Counted from the first letter of the stretch, positions 1 through 8,122 are shown. The stretch is 35,572 nt of DNA from Halorubrum sp. Hd13 (GCF_002252755.1 NZ_NHOY01000055.1:1-35572), one strand, 5' to 3'. Notes: a model not told the origin generated them from the sequence alone. Translations and numbers: made by a program.

Positions 1-117
1 CCGCGGTCGAAACCCCTGGGAGGGCCGAAGCGCACGACGACGGAAGGGACCGGTCCCGGCGCGAACCCGGCCGCCAACGAAACGGCGAGCGCTCAACGGG
101 CGACCGCGGTCCCGAAC

Positions 118-2379
118 CTATCCGCCGTTTCCGCCGCCGTTCCCGTTTCCGTTGCCGTTACTGTTTCCGCCGCCGTTTCCGTTGCCGTTACTGTTTCCGC
201 CGCCGTTCCCGTTACCGTTCCCACCGCTGTTCCCGTTCCCGTTTCCACTGCCGTTCCCGTTGCCCGGCGGATCGCCACCGGGTGGCCCGCGCCGTTCGGT
301 TTCCTCGGGCTCGTAGACGTACATCGCGTCGTTCGGATAGCTTCGGTTTCCGCCCCGCCAGCCGTCCTCACAGAGGAGGACGCGGCCGTCGCGCATCGCG
401 TAGACGTTGTCGACGTTGCGCAGCGAATCGTCGACGTCTTTCATCGCCTCCTCGCTGGTGAAGTCGGGCCCGACGACGACCGGTTCGAGCGTCGAGACGT
501 CGTATCGCGGCCCGAGCTCGGCGCGGTAGACGACGCCGCCGTCGACGCGGTCGAGCGCGATGTCGCCGCCGTCGTTGGTCGGGCCGGCCAGGTCGTCGTT
601 GAACTCGGAGATGCCGAAGTAGACGTAGTCGCCCGGCTCGGCGTCGTCGACGCTGTCGACGCCCTCCGCCTTGTTGAACTCGATGGAAGCGCCCATCTCC
701 TTGGCCGCGGCCCGCGTCTCGATGAACGGCACCCGCCTGAGCTCCTCGTCGACGCCGTCCGGACCCCGTTCCGCGTACTGCTCGGCCCACTCCACGATCT
801 GCTCGTCCGAGACGTAGTCTTCGTTGCCGTTCGCGATGACTTCGAGATCCGCCTGCTTGAGGACCGCCTCGGTGACCTCGTCGCCCTCGCTCCAGTCGGC
901 GTGGCTCTCGAGGTAGTCGACTTGGGTGACGCCGTCGTACTCGGCGATCCACGACTCGACCTCCCGATTCGAGGCGTGTCCCATCGGCAGCCACTCGACG
1001 TCGAGGGGGACTTCGGCCGGCGACTTCCCGGACGCGGCCTCGTCGTTGGTGATCTTCGGCGCGTAGAGCGTCCCGGCGACGTCCATCGGATCGCGGTAAC
1101 TCGAGATCGGTCGGTCGGCGACGAACTTGTAGATGCCCTTGCTGTCGCCGTCGGAGCAGCCGTAGACCGTCCGCTCGTCGGGGAGGAAATCGGGGGCCTC
1201 CCACGCGGCCCGACCCATCACGTAGTACTTGACTGGGTCGAGCTCTCCGGGCGCGCCCGTCGGGTTCCGGACGTCGACGTGATAGCCGTAGCGGTACGGG
1301 TTGGGGTAGACGTCCCCGATCGGTTCGATCGGGTTCCCGTCGCCGGACTCGACCGGCTCGGCGCCGAGGTGGTAGGCGAGGTGTTCGACGCCGGTCATGT
1401 TCCAGTAGCCCTGGACGTACCAGCCGTCGACCTCGTCGTAGTCGTCGACCGCCGGCTGGATCTCCGAGGGGTTCGGCCGGTTCCAGAAGTAGGCCGCCCC
1501 GCGCAGTCCTTCGCCGTCGCCGGCCTCGACGATATCGCCGATCGTTCCCGTGAGGTTCGCTCGGGGGTGGGCGTAGTTCTCCTCGGAGGACAGCGGCGTG
1601 TTCCACGGGCTGAGGTCGCCGTAGCAGTTGATACGGGTCCCGCCGATCTCTCGGAACGCGTCCGTGTTGACCGCGTTGATCGCGTTCTCGGCGTCGGCCT
1701 CCCACTCGCCGTCCTCGGTCTGTGACAGCGGGGTCCGCATGACGTTCCCGGGACTGTTCTCGTCGTTCGTGAAGAGGAATCCCTCCGTCCCGTCGTCGTC
1801 CGTCGCGACGAAGTGGTTGGCGTCCGGGTTGTACCCCGAGTCGCCGTAGGTCGTGCCCGCGAAGTTCTCGGTCGTGACGTCCCGTCCGTCGGGGGTCTGG
1901 GTGATCCCCCAGCGCTCGGTGCCGCCGTTGATCGCGTCCCCCTCTCGGATCAGGTACTCGAAGTCGCCGGCGGCGGCGAAGACGCCGTCCTGCTGTTCCT
2001 CGACCGGGGCCGGGGACTCGCTGAAGTCGTCGTTCTCCCCATCGAACGAGAACTGGAACCCCTCGTAGTAGCCGACTCCGGCCCTGTCGTACGGTGCCGG
2101 GTTGTCGCGGCTCGGGTGCTGGACGCTGATCAGCAGCGAGCCGTCCTCGAAGACGAACGGTCCGGTCATCTCCGCGCCGAAGGCCGTCGTCGAGAACCGC
2201 TTGAGGTCGCCCACGACGCTCGGTGCGCCCGAGGTCTGCGTGTCCTCGTCGTCCGTCGAGTCAGCGGGGCTGTACCCCCGGTAGCTATCCTCCGCTCCGC
2301 TCGCGGTGCCAGAGACCCCCGCGCCGACCAGGGCGGCGACGGAGGCTTTCATCAGACGCCGTTTGGATTGGTCAACCAT
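118..2379 (-). CDS. phoX: Secreted PhoX-type (DUF839) alkaline phosphatase with Gly/Asn-rich tail
   Basis: About 753 aa. An N-terminal Tat-like signal is visible (RR at residues 7-8, then a hydrophobic Ala/Gly/Val stretch), so export in folded form is likely. The body carries hallmarks of the PhoX/DUF839 family: an NCYGDLSPWNT block followed by LSSEE, and RAAAKEMGASIEFNKAEGV near the middle. PhoX enzymes are Ca/Fe-dependent phosphomonoesterases that release phosphate from organic esters outside the cell. The last ~60 residues are almost only Gly, Asn and Ser, after a Pro/Gly linker; this tail is not part of the enzyme fold and may be a surface spacer. Start: ATG at 2379 gives the cleanest Tat signal; in-frame ATGs at 2385 and 2397 are alternatives, but 2397 lies upstream of the start site predicted from the TATA box. 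Family call is firm; substrate is inferred. Confidence 0.85.
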   Translation of the reverse strand: MVDQSKRRLMKASVAALVGAGVSGTASGAEDSYRGYSPADSTDDEDTQTSGAPSVVGDLKRFSTTAFGAEMTGPFVFEDGSLLISVQHPSRDNPAPYDRAGVGYYEGFQFSFDGENDDFSESPAPVEEQQDGVFAAAGDFEYLIREGDAINGGTERWGITQTPDGRDVTTENFAGTTYGDSGYNPDANHFVATDDDGTEGFLFTNDENSPGNVMRTPLSQTEDGEWEADAENAINAVNTDAFREIGGTRINCYGDLSPWNTPLSSEENYAHPRANLTGTIGDIVEAGDGEGLRGAAYFWNRPNPSEIQPAVDDYDEVDGWYVQGYWNMTGVEHLAYHLGAEPVESGDGNPIEPIGDVYPNPYRYGYHVDVRNPTGAPGELDPVKYYVMGRAAWEAPDFLPDERTVYGCSDGDSKGIYKFVADRPISSYRDPMDVAGTLYAPKITNDEAASGKSPAEVPLDVEWLPMGHASNREVESWIAEYDGVTQVDYLESHADWSEGDEVTEAVLKQADLEVIANGNEDYVSDEQIVEWAEQYAERGPDGVDEELRRVPFIETRAAAKEMGASIEFNKAEGVDSVDDAEPGDYVYFGISEFNDDLAGPTNDGGDIALDRVDGGVVYRAELGPRYDVSTLEPVVVGPDFTSEEAMKDVDDSLRNVDNVYAMRDGRVLLCEDGWRGGNRSYPNDAMYVYEPEETERRGPPGGDPPGNGNGSGNGNGNSGGNGNGNGGGNSNGNGNGGGNSNGNGNGNGGGNGG
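121..285 (-). repeat. Gly/Asn-coding tandem repeat in the phoX 3' end
   Basis: Degenerate GGN/AAC-rich repeat encoding the Gly-Asn-Ser tail. A unit of about 30 bases is repeated almost exactly twice (around 145-174 and 175-204), with looser copies towards 280. It is in frame and so should vary in length without breaking the gene. Confidence 0.8.
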
Positions 2380-2412
2380 CCACATAGGGGCGCGCATCCC
2401 AGCGTAAAACCC

Positions 2413-2423
2413 GTTTATAATAG
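2413..2423 (-). promoter_or_regulatory. TATA box of the phoX gene
   Basis: CTATTATAAAC on the minus strand. The expected transcription start is near 2391, giving a leader of 6-12 bases to the ATGs at 2385 or 2379. Confidence 0.5.
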
Positions 2424-2629
2424 GTTAACACCCCTGATTAGAGCGGTTACCGTCGCTATATAGCCGACGGAAGCGGAACGGACCGATCCCCCGCGGTCGT
2501 GACCCGTCGGGTCCGCTCGCGTCGGCCGCCGTACCGCTACCCGTTCAGCCGAGAGGAAACAACCGCGGCGCTGGCCCCGCCTCCCGACGGTCCGTACGTC
2601 CCGCCGAAAACGAACTGCGTTCGTCCCGC

Positions 2630-3049
2630 TCAGAGATCGGTCTCCGCGTCCTCCATCTCCGAGACGTTCCGCCGGATGTTGTCCGCCCGCTTCCGGACTC
2701 GCGATGCGTATCGCTCTATCTTCCCGGGCTGGACGCCCATGAACGAGCCGACCCACTGACGGTCCGCGTACGGCTGGGTGAGGAGGTACGCCGCGAGCGT
2801 GTCTCGGCCGGCTTGGATGATGATCGGCGGGACGCCCCGATCGCCGGTACCGGCCTCCTCGAACCCGTTGACGTCGAAGTAGATGTCGGCGTAGAGCTCG
2901 GCGGTCTCGGCGTCGCCGAACTCGATCCCGTCGTGACGCGGCGCTTCGAACCGGTAGCGTCCGCCGTCCAGTTCGACGACGCGGACGTCCATGACGTACT
3001 CCCGGTACGTCCCGATCGACGTCTCGCCGATCCGCTCTGTCGAGGCCAT
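2630..3049 (-). CDS. Unknown haloarchaeal protein with possible C-terminal HTH
   Basis: 139 aa, acidic, soluble, no signal peptide or membrane segment. I do not recognise the family. Residues ~84-124 (DTLAAYLLTQPYADRQWVGS followed by a Val-Gln-Pro turn and IERYASRVRKRA) have the spacing and basic second helix of a helix-turn-helix like that of sigma-factor-type or transposon-associated regulators, so a DNA-binding role is possible but unproven. The N-terminal half (residues 20-80) is a mixed alpha/beta segment with no motif I can name. Start: ATG at 3049 lies ~26 bases below a TTTATGAT TATA box (minus strand, 3071-3078), so the mRNA should be leaderless; a GTG at 3058 is less likely. Confidence 0.7.
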   Translation of the reverse strand: MASTERIGETSIGTYREYVMDVRVVELDGGRYRFEAPRHDGIEFGDAETAELYADIYFDVNGFEEAGTGDRGVPPIIIQAGRDTLAAYLLTQPYADRQWVGSFMGVQPGKIERYASRVRKRADNIRRNVSEMEDAETDL

Positions 3050-3070
3050 GCCCGCCACTCGTCGCGGCCG

Positions 3071-3078
3071 ATCATAAA
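3071..3078 (-). promoter_or_regulatory. TATA box of the unknown 139-aa gene
   Basis: TTTATGAT on the minus strand, ~26 bases upstream of the ATG at 3049. Just upstream the sequence TCTATAGCCG occurs twice in tandem (about 3099-3118), each copy holding another TATA-like core. Confidence 0.45.
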
Positions 3079-3175
3079 CCTCGGTAATAGCGGTCTATAG
3101 CCGTCTATAGCCGTAACGAGGCCTGCGGACGGACACGGAGCCGTCCGAAACGCGGGCGATTCGCGCGCGACGGGG

Positions 3176-3853
3176 TTACAGCTTGTCCAGCAGCGTCGCC
3201 GCGGCGTCCGCCGAGGAGCCCGGGCCGCGGGCGGTGATCAGGTCGCCGTCGACCGTGACGCTGGTGTCGGCGTCGAGCTCGGCGTCCCAGTCGGCGCCGG
3301 CGAGGACGACCTCGTCTTCGACCCAGTACGGGAGCTTCCGGCCGTCCGGCATCACGTCGTGGTCGTCCACGATGCCGTCCTCCCAGTCGTTCGGGAAGCC
3401 GGTGACGGAGCGGCCCTCCACGAGCGGCGTCCCGTCGGCCTCGCGGGTGAACGCCAGGATCCCGACCGCGTGACAGACGACGAGCGCGACGCCATCGTCG
3501 CCGCCGACCGCGTCCAGCAGCAGCTGGCGCGCGTGCCGGTCTTGGTTCACGTCCCAGACGGTGCCGTGGCCGCCCGGGAAGACGACCGCGTCGTATCCCG
3601 CGGCCTCGACCGTCGCGATCGGCTCCGGATCGTTGAGCCCCGGATGCTCCTCGTCGACCTCGCGGAGCTCCGCGACCCGCTCCTCCCCGCCCGCCGCCTC
3701 CGGATCGAGCGACCGCTCGTCGACGACCGGCGGCGACCCCGACGGCGTCGCGACCGTCACGTCGACGCCCTCCGCTTCGAGGGTCGTCAGCGGTTCGATG
3801 CACTCCTCGGCCCAGTACCCTTCCTCGCTCACGACGAACAGCGCGCTACTCAT
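3176..3853 (-). CDS. DJ-1/PfpI (Hsp31-like) glutamine-amidotransferase-fold protein
   Basis: 225 aa. The nucleophile-elbow cysteine is visible as VVCHAVG (Cys127, His128), with an FPGGHG loop at 92-97 and an acidic residue near position 20, the usual DJ-1/PfpI layout. The length and the insert around residues 130-190 fit the Hsp31/class-I-like subgroup, whose members act as glyoxalase III (methylglyoxal to lactate), protein deglycase or stress chaperone; which applies here cannot be read from sequence. Start ATG 3853 is preceded by GAGGAG on the mRNA and by a CTTTTATG TATA-like element about 26 bases upstream, so it is well supported. It stands alone, upstream of the AT-rich accessory patch. 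Confidence 0.88.
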   Translation of the reverse strand: MSSALFVVSEEGYWAEECIEPLTTLEAEGVDVTVATPSGSPPVVDERSLDPEAAGGEERVAELREVDEEHPGLNDPEPIATVEAAGYDAVVFPGGHGTVWDVNQDRHARQLLLDAVGGDDGVALVVCHAVGILAFTREADGTPLVEGRSVTGFPNDWEDGIVDDHDVMPDGRKLPYWVEDEVVLAGADWDAELDADTSVTVDGDLITARGPGSSADAAATLLDKL

Positions 3854-4002
3854 GTGTACTCCTCATTCACGACCGCGACATAAAAGGCGCCCGCGCCCGG
3901 CAGCGACGACGGGCGGACGCGGGGTTTATCAGTTGCCTCGTCAGGACTGTGGCGCACGTCTCCGAGCAGGCCGTCGGATCGGCGCCCGTTCGTCGACGAG
4001 AC

Positions 4003-4551
4003 GGCTCTGTCGAAATCCGTCGCTAATGACAGGTGTCAGCGGCTGTGCTGCATACAGAGGGCGTGTCTCGTATGAAGAGGGGGGAGATTGCGAACAGCCA
4101 ATCGGTCGATAAAGGCGAAGAGCAGACCGTTGACTATAGACAAACCCTGTCAATAAAACACCAGGACTATGTATTCAACCAGTAGAACGCTACTGTGACC
4201 AATCTCAGATTAGCCTTTGCTGCAGGAATTCTTACAGCCCTTAGTGTGGGAGCCACGTTATTTATACACATCCCGTTTGTGGAATCTGAAGTCGCACGCG
4301 TAGTCCTAAACGGTCTTTTCGTAGGAGGTACCGTCTATATCGGTCTCAAAATTCTCGAACGAACTATGGATGCACAGTAATTCGCACGTCCAATTCCTAT
4401 TTGCGGAAGGGATTCACCTATCTGATTATATACACGTTCTGGATGGCGGTTCGGTCAGGTAGAGTATGAACTTCATCAAGTAGTCGTGCTGATTTCACGC
4501 TCTGAATCTCGCACGCCGATTCTATCAGTTCTTAAGTATTTCAACAGAGCC
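4003..4551. mobile_element. Possible non-autonomous IS-like element (MITE) with 14-bp terminal inverted repeats
   Basis: A 549-bp segment starts with GGCTCTGTCGAAAT and ends with ATTTCAACAGAGCC, an inverted pair matching at 13 of 14 positions. The motif resembles terminal repeats of IS6-type elements (GGNTCTGTTGNAA style), from memory only. GC is visibly lower than in the neighbouring genes. There is no transposase; the only ORF is the 61-aa membrane protein. I find no matching 8-bp target duplication (3995-4002 versus 4552-4559), so either the ends were joined by different events or the duplication has decayed. Confidence 0.4.
4195..4380 (+). CDS. Small two-TM membrane protein in accessory patch
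   Basis: 61 aa with GTG start. Two hydrophobic stretches (about residues 5-26 and 34-52) joined by a short polar turn with Glu residues; the C-terminus is basic/polar (LERTMDAQ). No family recognised. Codons are markedly less GC-rich than in surrounding genes, which fits recent acquisition. It lies between the two inverted IS-like ends at 4003 and 4551 and is the only credible gene there. A CAATAAAAC element around 4150-4158 is a possible TATA box, about 40 bases upstream. Possibly an accessory protein of a mobile element (immunity, holin-like or toxin-like) or a vestigial membrane protein; function unknown. Confidence 0.5.
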   Translation: MTNLRLAFAAGILTALSVGATLFIHIPFVESEVARVVLNGLFVGGTVYIGLKILERTMDAQ

Positions 4552-4802
4552 AATCTTATCATTATGAGGGTTGACTCTCATCACACCACCTCTTAGCGAA
4601 TCGTGTTCGTTACCTGGAAATCCTACAATAGATAGCTGTATTCAGCCTGTAGCAGTTCTATTCTCGGCTGAGGAGGGTATTTTGTAGTCGAATAAGGGAT
4701 TCGCGTGCAGGCCGCTACGCAGGTAGTCCGCAGCTAGGCGAGTGAGTACGCGATAAGTGTGTGATACGGTATCTTTATGCTTGCTAAAGCGGGACTCTAC
4801 GT

Positions 4803-4881
4803 TGCTGGCATTCCATATTCGTACACACACGAGCGGGGGGAGTGTGCGGAAACTGGAATGAGACACCACGGAATGCCAGCA
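4803..4881. repeat. 12-bp perfect inverted repeat (long-loop hairpin)
   Basis: TGCTGGCATTCC at 4803-4814 and its exact complement GGAATGCCAGCA at 4870-4881, with 55 bases between. Could be the ends of a tiny mobile element or an RNA stem; no other support. Confidence 0.45.
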
Positions 4882-4891
4882 CTTTCAGAAG

Positions 4892-4921
4892 CGGCTCTGT
4901 TGAAATCCTCTGTATGCAGCA
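4892..4921 (+). repeat. Third copy of IS-like terminal motif
   Basis: CGGCTCTGTTGAAATCC (4892-4908) matches the left end at 4002-4018 in 16 of 17 bases. The adjoining CCTCTGTATGCAGCA (4907-4921) is the exact reverse complement of 4046-4060, so both halves of this end reappear in the left segment, one direct and one inverted. Confidence 0.55.
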
Positions 4922-4992
4922 GGTCCGTCGTGTCCGTTGATAGAGAGTTCGACGGGACTCGACTGACGGAGTGATTAAAACCGAACAGCTCC

Positions 4993-5562
4993 CTAGTCGT
5001 CGCCCTGCGCGTCGACGATCACGACCTCGCCGTCCTCGACGGTGACGTTGATCAGCGTCTTCACGTTGTAGTCGGTGTCGTCGAGCTCGTTGTCGCCGGC
5101 CTTCTTGATCACGGCGACGACGTCGACGACGTCCGCGCCGACCTCGTTCGTCAGCGCGTCGAGGATCGCCTTCATCGTGCCGCCCGTCGAGAGCACGTCG
5201 TCGAGCACGAGCACGCGGTCGCCCTCCTCCACGTCGTTGATATACATCTCCGACTCGGAGTAGCCCGTCTCCTGGAACAGCGGGACCTCGCCGTTGAGGC
5301 CGTACTGGCGCTTGCGGATGACGACCAGCGGGATGTCGGTCATCAGCGAGAGCGCGGTGGAGATGTGGATCCCCATCGCCGCGGGGGTGACGATCTTGTC
5401 GACGTTCTCCAGCTCCGCCTTCCGGATGATCCGGATGACGATCTCCCGGAGCAGCTCCGGTTCGAGCATGGGGACGCCGTCGCTGATCGGGTGGACGAAG
5501 TACTGGTACTCGCCTTTCTCGATGATCGGCGCGTCGAGGAGCGACTGCCGCAACTGGTCCAT
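4993..5562 (-). CDS. hpt: Hypoxanthine/guanine phosphoribosyltransferase (purine salvage)
   Basis: 189 aa, the usual length for the archaeal type-I PRTase family annotated as hypoxanthine/guanine PRTase. The PRPP-binding loop [14 protein letters not shown] is at residues 117-130, preceded by a PAAMGI loop (60-65) and a flexible region with VIRKRQYGL (81-89). It transfers ribose-5-phosphate from PRPP to hypoxanthine or guanine to give IMP or GMP in the cytosol; exact base preference (HGPRT versus APRT) is inferred from family resemblance. Start ATG at 5562: an in-frame extension to 5628 lacks family sequence, and a TTTATTAA box (minus strand, around 5582-5589) places the transcript start at the ATG, leaderless. 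Confidence 0.88.
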   Translation of the reverse strand: MDQLRQSLLDAPIIEKGEYQYFVHPISDGVPMLEPELLREIVIRIIRKAELENVDKIVTPAAMGIHISTALSLMTDIPLVVIRKRQYGLNGEVPLFQETGYSESEMYINDVEEGDRVLVLDDVLSTGGTMKAILDALTNEVGADVVDVVAVIKKAGDNELDDTDYNVKTLINVTVEDGEVVIVDAQGDD

Positions 5563-5581
5563 GTCGCCGGTACTCGGGCGG

Positions 5582-5589
5582 ATTAATAA
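5582..5589 (-). promoter_or_regulatory. TATA box of hpt
   Basis: TTTATTAA on the minus strand about 24 bases upstream of the ATG at 5562. It decides the start in favour of the internal ATG. Confidence 0.55.
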
Positions 5590-5688
5590 AGCGTGGCGAT
5601 CCCCCGGTTCCGTGGACCTCGGTGTCACGGGTCGCAGCGGTGTCGACCGCGTCGACCCGACCGTCTCCTCGGCGTTCTCGGCCGGCAG

Positions 5689-6465
5689 TTACTCGAACTC
5701 CGGCTCGCGCTTCTCGAGGAACGCGCGCATGCCCTCGCGCTGGTCGTGCGTGCCGAACAGCCCGGCCCACGCCCGACGTTCGAGGGCGAGCCCGCCCTTC
5801 TGGGTCCCGTCGTGGACCGCGTTGAGCGCCTCCTTCGCGGCGCGGGTCGCGAACGCGGGCTTCGCGGCCAGCTCACCCGCCAGCTCGTCGATCCGGTCGT
5901 CGAACGCGTCGTCCGCGACGACCTCGCCGACGAAGCCGACCTCGGCCGCCTCCGCGGCGTCGATCCGCTCGCCCAGGAAGACGAGCCGTTTGGCCGTCTC
6001 GTCGCCGACGAGCCGCGAGAGCCGCTGGGTGCCGCCCCACCCCGGAATGATGCCGAGGTCGATCTCGGTCTGGCCGAGCACGGCGCTCTCGGCGGCGACC
6101 CGGAGGTCGCAGGCGAGCGCCAGCTCGCAGCCGCCGCCGAACGCGTAGCCGTCGATCGCCGCGACCGTCGGCGCCGGGAACGACTCGATCGCGTCGGCGA
6201 CGCGGTGGCCGAGCTCGGCGTACGCCTGCGCCTCCGGCGTCGACAGCTCGACCATGTAGGAGATGTCCGCGCCCGCGACGAACGCCTCGTCGCCCGCGCC
6301 GGCCAGCACCAGCGCGCGAGCGCCGTCCGCCTCGGCCTCGTCGAGCGCCTCCCCGATCGCTTCGAGCGTGTCGACGGTGAGGGCGTTGAGCTGGTCCGGG
6401 CGGTCGACGGTGAGCGTCGCGACGCCGTCCGCGTCGACGTCGAGCGTGATGGTGTCCCACGTCAT
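5689..6465 (-). CDS. Enoyl-CoA hydratase/isomerase (crotonase family)
   Basis: 258 aa, single crotonase domain of typical length. The oxyanion-hole segment FVAGADI is at residues 62-68, the helix FGGGCELALACDL at 109-121 carries Glu114, and the second catalytic Glu134 lies in the TEIDLGIIPGWGGTQRL block. Having both glutamates points to true 2-enoyl-CoA hydratase activity (beta-oxidation or branched-chain/aromatic acyl-CoA breakdown, cytosolic) rather than an isomerase alone. Start ATG 6465 is preferred; a GTG at 6474 is possible. No other fatty-acid genes are adjacent, so the acyl-CoA substrate cannot be inferred from context. Confidence 0.9.
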   Translation of the reverse strand: MTWDTITLDVDADGVATLTVDRPDQLNALTVDTLEAIGEALDEAEADGARALVLAGAGDEAFVAGADISYMVELSTPEAQAYAELGHRVADAIESFPAPTVAAIDGYAFGGGCELALACDLRVAAESAVLGQTEIDLGIIPGWGGTQRLSRLVGDETAKRLVFLGERIDAAEAAEVGFVGEVVADDAFDDRIDELAGELAAKPAFATRAAKEALNAVHDGTQKGGLALERRAWAGLFGTHDQREGMRAFLEKREPEFE

Positions 6466-6538
6466 ACCGGTCACTCAGGGGCCGGCGTGAAAGTCGTTCG
6501 GCAGACGCGCTCTCGACGGCAGAGGGGACGCCGCCGCG

Positions 6539-6760
6539 TCAGATCTGCTCGCGGCTGTCGATCTCGCTGTAGATGAACCACGCGGCCGTGTACGCGCCGA
6601 TGAACAGCAGGTAGCCGACCACGAGACCGACGAGCTGGCGCGAGCCGAGCCCGCCGGGCAGCGTCCGCGAGAGGATCCCCAGCGCCACGGCGAACACGAC
6701 CAGCGAGAACAGGCCCGAGAGGGCGTACACGCCGAGGTCGGAGGTGAGACGTTCGCGCAC
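6539..6760 (-). CDS. Small two-TM membrane protein
   Basis: 73 aa with GTG start. Two hydrophobic segments (about residues 10-32 and 42-63) separated by a Gly/Arg-containing loop (LPGGLGSRQ), ending in a polar tail. Family not recognised; it looks like one of the many small conserved haloarchaeal membrane proteins. The GTG at 6760 sits ~25 bases downstream of a clear TATATA element (6783-6788, minus strand), which supports a leaderless GTG start. An ATG at 6768 is out of frame. Confidence 0.72.
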   Translation of the reverse strand: MRERLTSDLGVYALSGLFSLVVFAVALGILSRTLPGGLGSRQLVGLVVGYLLFIGAYTAAWFIYSEIDSREQI

Positions 6761-6782
6761 GCTCCCATCAACGGCGTCGCCT

Positions 6783-6788
6783 TATATA
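6783..6788 (-). promoter_or_regulatory. TATA box of the 73-aa membrane protein gene
   Basis: GTATATAAG on the minus strand centred ~25 bases upstream of the GTG start at 6760. Confidence 0.55.
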
Positions 6789-6880
6789 CTCCCGTCGGTC
6801 GCGGCGAGGCGTCGACCGCGCGGCGCCCGTCCCGGCCGCGGCCGACCGGCCGCCCGTCCGGTTGCGCGGATTGCAACCCC

Positions 6881-6886
6881 TATATG
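6881..6886 (+). promoter_or_regulatory. TATA box of aroC
   Basis: CCCTATATGC, centre ~25 bases before the ATG at 6908. It rules out the in-frame ATG at 6884, which overlaps the box. Confidence 0.55.
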
Positions 6887-6907
6887 CCCCCGGCCACACG
6901 TGCGAGT

Positions 6908-8095
6908 ATGAACGGGAACCGGTTCGGTCGGCTCTTCCAGGTGACGACGTACGGCGAGAGCCACGGCGACGCGATGGGCGTGACGGTCTCGGGCGTCCCC
7001 GCGGGGGTCGAGCTCGACGAGGAGGCGATCCAGGCGCAGCTCGACCGGCGCAAGCCGGGCCAGTCGATGATCACGACCTCCCGGGGCGAGCCCGACGAGG
7101 TCGTCGTCAACTCCGGCGTCCAGGACGGCTACACCACCGGGACGCCCATCGGCATGGTGATCCAGAACAAGGACGCGCGCTCCGGGAAGTACGAGCCGTA
7201 CGTCACGGCGCCGCGCCCCTCGCACGGCGACTACACCTACTCCGCGAAGTTCGGCACGCGCAACTGGGGCGGCGGCGGGCGCTCCTCCGCGCGCGAGACG
7301 GTGAACTGGGTCGCCGCGGGCGCGGTCGCGGAGCAGGTGCTCGACGCCTCCGAACACGACGTCGAGATCAAAGCGCACGTCAACCAGATCGGCGACGTCG
7401 AGGCCGAGCCCGTGAGCTTCGAGCAGTTGCTCGAGCACAGCGAGGAGAACGACGTGCGCTGCGCCGACCCCGAGGCCGCCGCCGAGATGCAGGAGCTGAT
7501 CGAGGGGTATCAAGAGCGCGGCGACTCCATCGGCGGCTCTATCTACTTCGAGTGCCGCGGCGTCCCCCGCGGACTCGGCGCCCCGCGGTTCGACAGCTTC
7601 CCCGCCCGGCTCGGGCAGGCGATGTTCTCCATCCCGGCGACGACCGGCGTCGAGTACGGCCTCGGGACGGACGCGACCCTCGTCTCCGGCAGCGACCGCA
7701 ACGAGGACTGGACGTTCGACGACGGCGAGTCGTTCGACCACGTCGAGAGCGAGGAGGGCGACCCCGTCCCCGTCGGCAACGACCACGGCGGGCTCCAGGG
7801 GGGGATCACGACCGGCGAGCCGATCTACGGCGAGGCGACGTGGCACGCGCCCACCTCGATCCCGAAGAAGCAGCGCTCGGCCGACTGGGAGACGGGCGAG
7901 GAGAAAGAGGTGCAGGTCGTGGGGCGTCACGACCCGGTGCTTCCGCCGCGGGCCGTCCCCGTCGTCGAGGCGATGCTGTACTGCACCGTCCTCGACTTCA
8001 TGCTGCTCGCCGGCCGGATCAACCCCGACCGCGTCGACGGCAACCCGGGGCAGTACGACACCGACTACCACCCGAGCAGTCCGGACAACGAGTAG
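6908..8095 (+). CDS. aroC: Chorismate synthase
   Basis: 395 aa, full length. Near-invariant chorismate synthase blocks are present in order: NRFGRLFQVTTYGESHGDAM at the N-terminus, DRRKPGQSMITTSRGEPD (residues ~43-60), SHGDYTYSAKFG, GGGRSSARETVNWVAAGAVA, and DHGGLQGGITTGEPI plus AVPVVEAML near the C-terminus. It converts EPSP to chorismate with reduced FMN, the last step of the shikimate pathway, in the cytosol. The start is fixed by the TATA box and by the family's N-terminal MNGNxFG sequence. No other shikimate genes are adjacent, which is usual in haloarchaea. Very acidic surface with several EEN/EDxE runs, as expected for a salt-in archaeon. Confidence 0.97.
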   Translation: MNGNRFGRLFQVTTYGESHGDAMGVTVSGVPAGVELDEEAIQAQLDRRKPGQSMITTSRGEPDEVVVNSGVQDGYTTGTPIGMVIQNKDARSGKYEPYVTAPRPSHGDYTYSAKFGTRNWGGGGRSSARETVNWVAAGAVAEQVLDASEHDVEIKAHVNQIGDVEAEPVSFEQLLEHSEENDVRCADPEAAAEMQELIEGYQERGDSIGGSIYFECRGVPRGLGAPRFDSFPARLGQAMFSIPATTGVEYGLGTDATLVSGSDRNEDWTFDDGESFDHVESEEGDPVPVGNDHGGLQGGITTGEPIYGEATWHAPTSIPKKQRSADWETGEEKEVQVVGRHDPVLPPRAVPVVEAMLYCTVLDFMLLAGRINPDRVDGNPGQYDTDYHPSSPDNE

Positions 8096-8122
8096 CGAGC
8101 GAGCGTCCGCCGGTCCGCCGCG

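Larger units (their letters stand above)
4381..4992. other. Gene-free AT-richer spacer with IS-like remnants
   Basis: 612 bases with no convincing gene. It holds the right inverted end at 4538-4551, a further forward copy of the terminal motif at 4892-4908 and a 12-bp inverted repeat at 4803-4814/4870-4881. Short ORFs here (a 75-aa minus ORF and a 65-aa plus ORF) lack haloarchaeal composition and recognisable motifs. Probably decayed mobile DNA. Confidence 0.6.

Noticed and set aside
121-285. Repeat block at the phoX end considered as a CRISPR or intergenic repeat.
   Set aside because: The unit is in frame, codes only Gly/Asn/Ser, and has no spacer structure.
4642-4869. 75-aa minus ORF in the accessory patch as a gene or transposase fragment.
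   Set aside because: No transposase DDE or HTH motif, no acidic composition, no promoter or RBS; it overlaps the inverted repeat at 4803-4881.
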